Of a stretch of DNA of 64,000 nt, positions 46,191 through 57,208 are shown in pieces. Numbering within the stretch: position 1 is the first letter of the stretch; every line of letters starts with the position of its first letter. Below the pieces are notes generated by a model, which was not told where the DNA came from, ran no database searches, and saw only the letters and a program-made list of their open reading frames with translations. The DNA is from Juglans regia (taxonomy: Eukaryota; Streptophyta; Magnoliopsida; Fagales; Juglandaceae), in contig NC_049903.1 in NCBI RefSeq assembly GCF_001411555.2, forward strand, positions 15,295,234 to 15,359,233, given 5' to 3'. The position numbers were made by a program, and so were the translations under genes.

Positions 46191-46360
46191 TGGCACCCAA
46201 GCGGTGCCGTTTTAGTCACTGCAGGCAAAAACAATAACTGGGTTGCGCGAAACGGCGTCGTTTTGCGCAACCCAGTTATTTTCTTTCAACTTAACTTCCC
46301 TAAAACGACGCCGTTTGGGGTCCAAATTGGACCCAAACGGCGCCGTTTCAGGGAATATAA
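46190..46360. repeat. Cluster of perfect and near-perfect palindromes upstream of the hAT gene
   Basis: 46,233-46,280 is an inverted repeat with 16-bp perfect arms (AATAACTGGGTTGCGC) and a loop that is itself palindromic (AAACG...CGTTT). 46,298-46,353 has 22-bp arms with two mismatches. The motif AAACGNCGNCGTTT occurs in each. A smaller GGCAC...GTGCC hairpin lies at about 46,192-46,209. These are strong cruciform or protein-binding candidates. Confidence 0.85.
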
Positions 46361-47684
46361 CTTGAGTAATGCCAGCTGCTTGCGTATTGTGTTCATCTTC
46401 CCCAGAAATTTGCTCCACTTTCTTTTTCCCCAATTCCCATCCCGCAGCCCAGCTCCCGCAAACCCTAAGCGCCCTACCGCAGCCCCGCCGTCCCGCCAAC
46501 CGTAAGCGCCGCGAATCGCAATCCACCCTCCGTCTCAGCACTGCAGCAGGCCCCGATTGCCTAGTTGGTACTCTCTCTCTCTCTCTCTATCTCTCCCAGA
46601 ACTTAAATTCATTTCCTTGTGAAATTTGTGATAAAAATGGTTTTGTTTTGCTCTAGCCTCTAGGGAACATCTACTTGGTTACTTGGTAGAAATAGAATGG
46701 TAGTTGATGCTCTACACGGTACATTCGTTACATATTGTCTACCTTTGCCAGGACTTCCCATCTATTTAAAACTGTTTTTGCTGTAGAAAAAATGCTAATA
46801 TCTCCTGCAGGACATCAATTTAGTGCCTACATGCTGAAAAAAAAAAAATCACTTGTCCTGCTAGATGATTTTTGTTCCATGGAGCTGTTAACCATAAAAT
46901 CATCCGCAACTCCCCCTACTTCCTAGCCTCAATTTTGTTCCTACATGGTGTGGCATGCCATTTTGCCATTATTAAGTGATTTCTAAGTGGAAAAAATCTT
47001 AATTTTTTGTTATCCACATTCTTTGAACATATCCATGTTTAAATTGCTCAACCTTTTTCTCCCATAGAGCTTGATTAGCTGTATTAACTAGAATCACAAG
47101 CCCTTTTCAAGGGCTTGTATGTTGAATAGGGTTGGCAAATGAGCTTGAGCCAAGCCCAGTATCTGACGGTTGAACTTGGAAGTTCATACAAGAGTTATCA
47201 ATTCTCTTACATTGTTTAAAGATTAACTATAACACAAACTCTTACATTGTTAATCTGTTAATCTGTTAGCTTGCCACTCTATGTCATACAAGAGTTATCC
47301 TAGACTTTATAATATTACTTCATTTACAATTTAAATATTAATGGGATTTAGTCTATCAATTCTCAAATAATTCATTTCTTCTAAAAAAAAACATTACTCG
47401 TTAGGCTATCCATGAATTGCAATTTCATCATGTTCTCATCTTATATACCGAGGTGATAAAATAAATTATTGATGGATAATGTTAAATCATAAAAATAAGT
47501 TGAAAGTAAAATACAATAAAATATTGGGTTTAAGTTTTATATTGGGTGTTATAACTCAATTGAATATATGTTTAAGTTTATTTTATTTTATTGGTTGAAA
47601 CTTGAAACTGTCCATTGTTTATTGAACCTCCTTAACTATTAATATTTGTTTTCTAATTATTTTGTCATTTTGTCCTTTTTATAG
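46361..47684 (+). other. Putative 5' UTR and intron of the hAT transposase gene
   Basis: A GC-rich leader (46,376-46,560) is followed by a CT microsatellite at about 46,569-46,598. After that comes AT-rich intron-like sequence ending TTGTCCTTTTTATAG just before the ATG at 47,685. A noncoding first exon with an intron before the start codon is common in this group, but the donor site is not certain. Confidence 0.4.
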
Positions 47685-48179
47685 ATGGAGTCTTCTACAA
47701 ATGATGTGCAAGAGTCAACACCAAACATGCATCCACCCCCATGCCCACGCCAACCCCCATCCAATGTAAGTGATCAATCAGTTGGTGGGTCACAAAGAGG
47801 TAGAGTTAGGTCTTTTGTTTGGGATCACTTTATAAAAATACCAAAAGGTGATCCAAATAAACCTAGGGCTGCATGTAATTATTGTTGTGCTTCGTATGCA
47901 TGTGATGCGAAGACCAATAGTACGAAAAACATGAAGATCACATTGAGCATCAATGTAAGAAATGTCCGTTTAAGAAGACGGATAAATCCCAGACCACTCT
48001 AGGTTGGAAGGTGGAGGGAGGAAGTGGAAGTGGTAGTGGTATTGGGGGACTTGTGTCTATTTCATTTAGTGTTGAGGCTTGCCGACAAGCATTAGCAGAG
48101 ATGATTGTTTTTTATGAGTTGCCCTTTAGGCATGCTGAAGGGGAGGGTTTTAGGAAGTTTATGCTTGTGGTTTGCCCTA
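47685..48179 (+). pseudogene. hAT transposase N-terminus (BED zinc finger)
   Basis: From the ATG the frame carries a polar leader, then RSFVWDHFIKIPKGDPNKPR and the BED finger (CNYCCASYACDAKTNSTKN). A one-base deletion near 47,930 shifts the frame. In the new frame HIEHQCKKCPFKK completes the finger, and QTTLGWKV, ACRQALAEMIVFYELPFRHA and EGFRKFMLVVCP match the conserved start of the RICESLEEPER/Ac-like transposase core. At 48,180 it is broken by an LTR fragment, and the catalytic and dimerisation domains are absent. It would bind terminal repeats if made, but not cut DNA. Confidence 0.85.
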
Positions 48180-49395
48180 TGTGACGCCTCCAAATTCCGC
48201 TTGGGATTGGACGGACATTTGAAGTGTTGAGACATGCAACACAAGATTACCTGCCCCCGTTCATGACATATAAGATGCAATATTCCTAACATGCATCTAG
48301 CATTATGCAATATTCGCAGCGGATAATTTTTTTTTCTTTAGCAATACTATGCACCAAACTAAAATATCCCAAATACTTAAAACATACTCCATACTTAACG
48401 ACATACTAAACAACTAAGATCACAATAATAGTCCATAAAGTTGTGATCAAAAGAGTGCTGGAGATTGAACTCCACCAATACAAGTAGTAATCTGAGGTAA
48501 CTATTGTAATACCATCTACGCCGCACGGTCGCTTAGTCGGCCGTTTCCAGTTGGTCGACTCCCGGTTCTCCTTCAGATCCTATAACAAATTCTACCATTC
48601 GGGGGGAATGGTAGTTGGGACTACCATAGTGAGATTTGATTACAAATCTCAGCAAGTTAACGGAAAACTTCCACACAGGTTAATGATGCATGGTAGTAAA
48701 AGCATGAATGCATAATCAAATCATAAGTAATCATAGCATAACTTGACATACAACATAACATAACTGGCATAACTTAAACTGAAACTGAAGCTTAGCATGA
48801 ACGTGACTTGAAACATAGCATGAACGTGAACTTGAAATATAACATGGACTTAAAACATAACATGAACGTGAACATGCATAATTTGAACATGAACTTGAGC
48901 ATGACATAACATAAATGTGAACTTGAAATATAACATAACATGAACTTGAAACATATTCTTGTCTCATGGGATTACCATGATTGCGTGAACGTAAACTTGA
49001 ACATAACATAATGTGAACTTGAAACATGACTTGAACGTGAAATACATGAACTTGAAATCTTATTCAATAGACTTAATCATTAAAGTGACCATATGGGTGC
49101 TACACAGGTCCCCTTGAGCCATGTGTCCCTGCCGATTACCGCATCACATCACAGGTTTCTATACCAGCTGTGAGTGCGTTAATACGTACTCTACAGTTGT
49201 TGTGGCCCCACGTATTCTACGTGTCACAATTGCTGTGTCTCACGTAGTGTATGCTCCACAGTTGTTGTGGCCCCATACTTCATGCTCCACAGTTGTTGTG
49301 GCCCCATGACTTATTTGTTTGTGCCACACCTGCTGTGGACACACGTAACCTAATGTGTGGCACCATCGGCGTTAGTGATTAAGTCTATTGAAATT
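48180..49395 (-). repeat. LTR fragment of the giant-LTR family inside the hAT gene
   Basis: It begins TGTGACGCCTCCAAATTCCGC and shares phrases with 42,425 onward: CATGACA...ATATGCAAT, GCAGCGGATAA, TCGGGGGGAATGGTA and AGATTTGATTACAAATCTCAG. The right end is lost at about 49,395, together with the hAT transposase C-terminus, by deletion. A tandem array of AACTTGAAACATAACATGA-type units occupies 48,740-49,060. Confidence 0.75.
49185..49355. repeat. Tandem hairpin units (CCACAGTTGTTGTGG)
   Basis: Three near-identical copies of a 15-bp hairpin with CCACA/TGTGG arms occur, followed by CCCCA. Related CACAATTGCTGTG and CCACACCTGCTGTGG copies fill the gaps. All are within the LTR fragment. Confidence 0.8.
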
Positions 49396-50109
49396 GGGCC
49401 CAAAAAAATTCAGATTTAGATGGGCTGAATTGCCCATTTTAGGCATGTCCAAACCGACTGGACCGACATATAGGACCGGATCGGACCGGTCCTATATGTG
49501 ACTCGGTCCGGTCTAGGGTGGACAATTCTTGGACCGAATACATCCGGTCCGGTCCACAAAATGGCCCAAGACCGGACTGGACCGGACTGAACTCACCCTT
49601 ACTCTCTATGCTCATGGGGAGCTGAATATGAAGTTTGGAGGAAATGAGGAGGTGAAGGGGCTTTTTATAGATGGCCAAGAGGGTGGAGGCGTGGTCCAAG
49701 GGGATTGGTTGAGGTGGGAGGTGGTGTAAGAAGCTGAAATTCTTAGATTTCCTTCATCAGCTTGCCTTTTATTGCTCCTGTGGATGGTGGTCAAGTCTTG
49801 GTGCAGAGGAAATAGAAGAAAAACTAACAAAACTAACCATGGGGTTGACGGGTTCAAAGTGGTTTTCGTTGGACAGATTTGTTCATTGTCTTGACTCATC
49901 TTCTTGACTCATCATCATGACTGATTTGTGCAGGTGTAAGGTCACTTCTTAAATACTTTTTCAGGTGGTAGAAAGTGGAGGGTTGGCTGCCAAGTGATCA
50001 TGAAGATGCAGCTCCAAGAAGATGATGCAATGGAGGGTGGTTGCTGAAATGGAGTTGTCCACAAAGGCCATTCGGTTTTGGTGCCTTCTTTGGGTGGAAA
50101 AACCTAGTC

Positions 50110-52318
50110 TGTAACACCCCGTATTTTAGTGTATTTTTATTGAGGGATTATTTTTATTTATTCAAAAATTTATTCTCTTATTTTAAAATTATTGGATTTT
50201 AATTGGATTATTTTTAGGATTTTTAATTGGGAAAAATTAATATTTTATGTGCTTTCTTAATATTTATTTATTGTTGTGCATTTAAACTGCTTTTCATATT
50301 TAATTAATTATTGTGAGATTTAATTATTTCAATTTGACTTTACCATTACGTTTAAATTATTTTATTTAATTTGTGGTTTTAAAATCGTTTCCGTTGGATC
50401 ATTCTCGTGACCCAAATTATGAGGATTGGACCTCATTTCTTTTCCCCTATTTTTCTTTTCCTCCTTTTCTTTTCTTTCTTTTCTTTTTCTTTCTCCTAGT
50501 ATTTTCCTTTCCCGCGCGCGATCTCTCTCTCCTCTCTTCCGTCCGTTTTTTGTTCCCCCACCCAGTGCCGTCGTGAGCCGGCGGTGGTCGACACCGCCCG
50601 GCCCACCGTCTTCCCCTGCCGCCGGCGACGCCACCCCTTCATTCCCACCTCCATCCGCGCCACCGTTCTCCTCCACGCAGCCCTTCAAGCCGCGGCATTC
50701 TTTCCGCCGCTGCGCCGCCGTCGCGCCACCATTGGCCACCATCTTCCTACCACTTCATCCCCGACCTCTTGGCAACCCAATGGACCCAACCCCGGCTCCG
50801 ATCCGTCACCGGTGAAGTACAACCAAGTCCATCTCCGATTTTGGCATTTTTGGCCTAAAACCATCCTTTGTGCCGTCATCGACGGCAAACCGCCACCACC
50901 ATTGGCTTCACCGACCTCTCTAGGCCCTACCCTATCGTTTTGGGGTCTTCGTTTGTCTCCGTTGAAAAGTGGGTATTTGTGACCCACGGCCACAGTGTAT
51001 TTTACACTGTGGTGTTGCTCAGACGTCGCCTTTTTCAGCTTCGTGATCCTCCGGAAATTATCATATAGCGCTGTAAGTATTTTTCCAAAGAATTCTCATG
51101 AATTTTATGTATTTTTGCACTAACCCTTTTCACTGTATTTTTTGGCATGCCGGACTGAGTCCGAGGAGTACGGGGGTCGGATGGATTTGTGATTGGAGTT
51201 GTTGGTTTGATTGGATTGGATTGGTTATTGGATATTGGTTATTGATGGATTTTGGATTGGTTGGTTCATGTGCATTTCATTATTTCATGCATGTTCATGT
51301 TTGTAAAGGAAAACTGGGTTTTCGTGTATTGCATTCATGTTCATGTGTTTATGAAAACTGGGTTTTCATGTGAATGATTTGTTGGGTGCGTGTGTATCAC
51401 GAACCCCAAGCCGAGATGGGGCATTATCTCGGTGGAGCTCCTCTGGTTACTCGGGAGCGGAATAAACTGAGTAACGTCCCCTGGATTGTCGCTGGGCGAC
51501 AATGGGATCGGACGAGAGATTCGTGCCGACTCCGTGGTCCTTCTGCTGGCGGGGACTAGAGGATGCTTGGCTATGTACGCGCTGGGCGCGGAACTGGGCA
51601 TCGCTCGTTGTGTAGTGGATGTTTCCCACTAACGTGTTGGGCGCGAAAGTGGGCATCGCTACGAAGCCAGGGTGTGCGGATGACCCATAGGGGAGATCAT
51701 GGTGCATACATTAAAAATGGACTATTTTCTGGGAAAATAGCGTGTGTTGGATTTTGTGTAATTCATTTTCTGGGAAAATGTTTTACGGATTATTTTTGGG
51801 CCAAATGGGATTTTGGCGTGTGTTGGATAAATTAATCATTTTCGGGGAAAATGATATTTTGAGGAAAATGCATATTTCTTCATATGCATACATGTTGGTG
51901 GCATTAATGCATTTTTATTCCTGAGATTATTTTTGGGTTATACTTACCTGCGGTACCATTCTGTGGTAACGCAGATTTTGATGCAGATGAGGAGGAGGAG
52001 GGTGAGCCTGAGGAGACGGCTCCGCCCGATGAGTGATCTGGGATCACTAGCTTGTTATTTATTTTACCCTTTTGTATTTTTGGGACATGTGTTAACTTTA
52101 TTTTTGGATGACTGTATAACTGCTTTTAAAACTTTACTGATGTTTAGTTTGTATTTAAATTCTGGTACTTAGTAGACTTGTTTAACCGCTGCGTTTTTTT
52201 ATTTGTACACCGTTGCATGTACACACACTGGCACTTCGTTGGGATGTGTGACCGTGTTATCATCATCCCGGCGTCTCGATTCCCGTATTTTCTCTACATG
52301 GCAGTCGGGGGCGCCACA
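50110..52318 (+). repeat. 5' LTR of the LARD-like element
   Basis: It runs TGTAACACCCC...GGGCGCCACA. An AT-rich U3-like third is followed by a GC-rich stretch (50,510-51,060). A consensus donor CTGTAAGTAT lies at 51,071. A short acidic reading frame after an acceptor-like GGTAACGCAG ends at TGA 52,034-52,036. Confidence 0.92.
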
Positions 52319-52320
52319 AG

Positions 52321-52332
52321 TGGTATCAGAGC
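52321..52332 (+). other. Primer-binding site of the LARD-like element
   Basis: TGGTATCAGAGC follows the LTR after two bases and matches the complement of initiator tRNA-Met at 12 of 12 positions. Confidence 0.88.
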
Positions 52333-54983
52333 AGTTCGGCTCTAGGTAAAACCACATGTCCCATAGGTGCAGTACCAGAAAGTTTTAAAAGTTGTGATTT
52401 GAAAATTATTTAATTTAAAGTTTGTGGTTTTTATTGGTTTTATTTAGTTATTGTATATTACTTGTTTGTTTATTTATTTTATTGATTTAGTTTATGGTAT
52501 GTTATTTTATTGTTTTAATCATTTTATTGTGAGCTACTTCATTGATTTTATGCATTTTGTCGTATGCTATTTTATGTATGAAATTTTATTTGATATGATT
52601 TGATTTTGTTTTGTTTTGTTTTGTTCGGAACTGAAAGGCGGGTTAAGGATTATGCTATGAGAGGAGATGGTACGACTGAGAAGGCCATTGTTAGGCTTGA
52701 ACATTTGGTGTAATAGGTTTGAACTCTTGGTGATTGGTTTGTTTTAATATCGAGGTTCGAACATCATGGTCAGGGTGAACTTTTTGGAGTAGGAATTCGA
52801 ATTGCTGCTAAGGAGTGGAATAATTTTAAATTGCTTAGGATAATTAAGGTCTTAGGTTCCGTACAATTTATGTAATGAGTTTTTGGGGTAGGAGGTTGTA
52901 AGTTCAACAAATTTCAAGGTTAGATTTATGATAAGTTCATTTGAGGTTTGAGGCTTCATAGTTTTTAGGAAATAAGTTATGAGATTTAAGGTGGTAAGTT
53001 CAACAAGCAATTAAAGGATTACTTAGATTAGGAGTTTTCGATCTTGCCGACCTTGATAAGCAATTTGATAACATTTGGGGTTTTAGAATTTACAAGTTTT
53101 ATAGGGTGAATGTTTTAGATTTGAGGTCATCGATTTTAAGGATTTCGGAAAATGATTTTATTTTGTTTAAGGTTTTAGAATTACAAAGTTGAAGGACTGA
53201 ATTAAAATAGGATTGATGAGAGTTGAGTTACTGATATGAGAATTTTTTTTTAGGATAATTTCTTTGGAGACTGAAGGGAATTATCTAGTTCGTGTATTTT
53301 CTGAGGATTGAGGATGTTGATCTAATTCGAAAGATTATTGCTTTTAGCTCGATGTTTCAGTGATAGGTTGAGGATTTAATCCGTATCAATTTTAAGGATA
53401 ATAGATGGTGCAGATTTAGGAAATGATTCTTGTTGATTTCGAGGATATAGGTCTAGTGATGGAAATGGTAATGATGATCATCTGCACGTTTGGAGGATTA
53501 TTGGTTTTGGCTAAGGGTGTGTGACATTGATGTATAGTAGTGGTGAGTGGTTATGGATTTCGGAGAGTATAAGTCCTAGTCTCATTTTGGTTTGGAGGAA
53601 GAGACTTTGGTAGGTGTTGAAGAGGAGTCGACACAATAGTGGTAATTTAAGAGACCTTGGCTTGGAGTTTTTGGTGAGTTGATCGAAGTGTGCAGTTGAA
53701 GTGGGTTACTCAATGAAGCATGGTTGGGAATAGTTATTGTGATTATCTTCAGGAATTAATTGTGACTTGAGGTCACCTAGGAATTTAAATTTTTGAGGTT
53801 ATACTTTCTTTTGGAAATTGAGCATCCAGTTGGTTGAATTAAGGACATTGTTATTTAACTGGAAGAGAGATTGTTGGGACATCATGTATGGTGTATGATA
53901 AGATCTTCGAAGTTGAACCTTAGGTATCAACAGTGGATAAGATGATCAAGTATGCGGTTAATAAAGCATTAGGATCCTTGGGTGCTTTGCAATGACTTTT
54001 GGTGGATTGAAGATTTGAGCAGTATGGTTTGCCTTGAGGTTTAATAGTGATGTACTATTGAAGGAACTAGTTGTGTTAATGCTAGCTTGTAGGAGTAGAG
54101 ATAAGTGGGTGAGTTACCAAGAAGGTTTTGATAATGTTTTGGTGTAGTCTATGGTGGTTCGTAGTGAGTTTAGTCACCGCTAGATTAGATGTTGTTCAGA
54201 ATGTAAGTGATGAGCTTTTGGGTTTAGATTGTCAGGTAGAAGTTTATAGGCGCTCTTATTGGTTGGTTGGGTTGGAAATCGAGCCTTTTAAGGTGTGTTC
54301 CTTATCGTAGATGAGGTGGATGTATTTTGGGTTGAGATTGCTTATTTTCAATTTGGGAAGCTGAGGTTGTTTGAGTTTGGGTTTCTGTCAATGATCATGG
54401 ATGTATTTTATGGAATTGATTTTGATTAAGGCTACGAGAGTTAATTGAGGAATTTGAGTTATAATTCGTGGTTTTTGGAAAGGGAGTATTTTTCTACCAA
54501 GATGTGATAAGAGTTTTTGGTCAATAGGAATGGAGCCACCTTGTACTCGATGGTGTTAGTTTCATGAGGACATAAGTTTTATGCATGTGGCGAATATCAG
54601 AGTACGCAGCAGAAGCGTGGTGTTTTTGTTGTAGTCAGGAGTTCAGATTGTGCTGATTTGAGGAATTAGTAGTGACTCGAATTTTGAGAAAATACTTGTA
54701 ATTGGAGATTAATCATTTGATTGTGCAATTTGTTATTGATGGTTAACTTTGGAAGTGGCTATTAGGTTACCAAAAGTAGAATTCAATGGAGGTTTAGAAG
54801 TTGTAGCATAGGTGTTGATTGATGTTGGCCATTTTCGGATCGTAGAGAAGGTTGGGTTTGTTGCTTATAGAGTGGCCTTGCCGGACTATTGTGGTGGTAT
54901 GTTCTTAGTCTGCTCTTAGTTGAATCTTATTCCTGTCTTAGTCTTAATGTTGACCTTGCCAATTTCGAGGACGAAATTTTATT
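52333..54983 (+). other. Internal region of the LARD-like element, non-coding
   Basis: All frames are full of stops. Only near 54,830-54,905 can a pol relic be read: HFRIVEKVGFVAYRVALPDY, similar to the GPY/F end of chromovirus integrases. The rest is T/G-rich with scattered GAGGTTTGAGG-like phrases. Confidence 0.7.
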
Positions 54984-54997
54984 TAAGGGGGGGAGAA
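54984..54997 (+). other. Polypurine tract of the LARD-like element
   Basis: AAGGGGGGGAGAA abuts the 3' LTR. It is preceded by AATTTCGAGGACGAAATT, a phrase typical of the pol end of plant chromoviruses. Confidence 0.88.
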
Positions 54998-57203
54998 TGT
55001 AACACCCCGTATTTTAGTGTATTTTTATTGAGGGATTATTTTTATTTATTCAAAAATTTATTCTCTTATTTTAAAATTATTGAATTTTAATTGGATTATT
55101 TTTAGGATTTTTAATTGGGAAAAATTAATATTTTATGTGCTTTCTTAATATTTATTTATTGTTGTGCATTTAAACTGCTTTTCATATTTAATTAATTATT
55201 GTGAGATTTAATTATTTCAATTTGACTTTACCATTACGTTTAAATTATTTTATTTAATTTGTGGTTTTAAAATCGTTTCCGTTGGATCATTTTCGTGACC
55301 CAAGTTATGAGGATTGGACCTCATTTCTTTTCCCCTATTTTTCTTTTCCTCCTTTTCTTTTCTTTCTTTTCTTTTTCTTCTCCTAGTATTTTCCTTTCCC
55401 GCGCGCGATCTCTCTCTCCTCTCTTCCGTCCGTTTTTTGTTCCCCCACCCAGTGCCGTCGTGAGCCGGCGGTGGTCGACACCGCCCGGCCCACCGTCTTC
55501 CCCTGCCGCCGGCGACGCCACCCCTTCATTCCCACCTCCATCCGCGCCACCGTTCTCCTCCACGCAGCCCTTCAAGCCGCGGCATTCTTTCCGCCGCTGC
55601 GCCGCCGTCGCGCCACCATTGGCCACCATCTTCCTACCACTTCATCCCCGACCTCTTGGCAACCCAATGGACCCAACCCCGGCTCCGATCCGTCACCGGT
55701 GAAGTACAACCAAGTCCATCTCCGATTTCGGCATTTTTGGCCTAAAACCACCCTTTGCGCCGTCATCGACGGCAAACCGCCACCACCATTGGCTTCACCG
55801 ACCTCTCTAGGCCCTACCCTATCGTTTTGGGGTCTTCGTTTGTCTCCGTTGAAAAGTGGGTATTTGTGACCCACGGCCACAGTGTATTTTACACTGTGGT
55901 GTTGCTCAGACGTCGCCTTTTTCAGCTTCGTGATCCTCCGGAAATTATCATATAGCGCTGTAAGTATTTCTCCAAAGAATTCTCATGAATTTTATGTATT
56001 TTTGCACTAACCCATTTCACTGTATTTTTTGGCATGCCGGACTGAGTCCGAGGAGTACGGGGGTCGGATGGATTTGTGATTGGAGTTGTTGGTTTGATTG
56101 GATTGGATTGGTTATTGGATATTGGTTATTGATGGATTTTGGATTGGTTGGTTCATGTGCATTTCATTATTTCATGCATGTTCATGTTTGTAAAGGAAAA
56201 CTGGGTTTTCGTGTATTGCATTCATGTTCATGTGTTTATGAAAACTGGGTTTTCATGTGAATGATTTGTTGGGTGCGTGTGTATCACGAACCCCAAGCCG
56301 AGATGGGGCATTATCTCGGTGGAGCTCCTCTGGTTACTCGGGAGCGGAATAAACTGAGTAACGTCCCCTGGATTGTCGCTGGGCGACAATGGGATCGGAC
56401 GAGAGATTCGTGCCGACTCCGTGGTCCTTCTGCTGGCGGGGACTAGAGGATGTCTGGCCATGTACGCGCTGGGCGCGGAACTGGGCATCGCTCGTTGTGT
56501 AGTGGATGTTTCCCACTAACGTGTTGGGCGCGAAAGTGGGCATCGCTACGAAGCCAGGGTGTGCGGATGACCCATAGGGGAGATCATGGTGCATACATTA
56601 AAAATGGACTATTTTTCTGGGAAAATAGCGTGTGTTGGATTTTGTGTAATTCATTTTCTGGGAAAATGTTTTACGGATTATTTTTGGGCCAAATGGATTT
56701 TGGCGTGTGTTGGTAAATTAATCATTTTCGGAGAAAATGATATTTTGAGGAAAATGCATATTTCTTCATATGCATGCATGTTGGTGGCATTAATGCATTT
56801 TATTCCTGAGATTATTTTTGGGTTATACTTACCTGCGGTACCATTCTGTGGTAACGCAGATTTTGATGCAGATGAGGAGGAGGAGGGTGAGCCTGAGGAG
56901 ACGGCTCCGCCCGAGGAGTGATCTGGGATCACTAGCTTGTTATTTATTTTACCCTTTTGTATTTTTGGGACATGTGTTAACTTTATTTTTGGATGACTGT
57001 ATAACTGCTTTTAAAACTTTACTGATGTTTAGTTTGTATTTAAATTCTGGTACTTAGTAGACTTGTTTAACCGCTGCGTTTTTTTATTTGTACACCGTTG
57101 CATGTACACACACTGGCACTTCGTTGGGATGTGTGACCGTGTTGTCATCATCCCGGCGTCTCGATTCCCTTGTTTTCTCTACATGGCGGTCGGGCGTGCC
57201 ACG
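54998..57203 (+). repeat. 3' LTR of the LARD-like element
   Basis: It matches 50,110-52,318 almost throughout. The last base differs (CCACG rather than CCACA) and is followed directly by TSD tagtc. Confidence 0.92.
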
Positions 57204-57208
57204 TAGTC

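Larger units (their letters stand above)
44780..49601 (+). mobile_element. hAT DNA transposon, 4.8 kb, defective
   Basis: An 8-bp TSD ctctctat (44,772-44,779 and 49,602-49,609) flanks inverted ends TAGAGGTGA and TCACCCTTA, which match at seven of nine positions. Both subterminal regions are packed with GGTCCGGACC-type units (44,795-44,950 and 49,446-49,590). An internal gene encodes a BED-finger hAT transposase start. The transposase C-terminus is missing, replaced by an LTR fragment. It cannot move by itself. Confidence 0.88.
50110..57203 (+). mobile_element. LARD-like non-coding LTR retrotransposon, complete
   Basis: Two LTRs of 2,209 and 2,206 bp flank a 2.7-kb internal region without any long frame. 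TSD tagtc is exact (50,105-50,109 and 57,204-57,208). A primer-binding site and polypurine tract are in place. I counted roughly 20-25 differences between the LTRs, so it is one of the youngest insertions here. It is non-autonomous and would need proteins from a related gypsy. A decayed chromovirus-like integrase end near 54,830 and the FEDEI-like GAGGACGAAATT tail support a Tekay/Del-type chromovirus parent. Confidence 0.9.

Noticed and set aside
46212..46541. 109-residue minus-strand frame over the hAT leader
   Set aside because: It reads through the palindromes and the GC-rich leader opposite the transposase gene. No family is recognised, and its composition follows base bias.
47000..47680. 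Possible extra coding exons upstream of the hAT ATG
   Set aside because: AT-rich, with stops in all frames and a good acceptor right before the ATG. It is better read as intron.
48740..49060. CRISPR-like repeat array
   Set aside because: The units are degenerate, directly adjacent and lack unique spacers. It is a decayed tandem repeat in a plant LTR.
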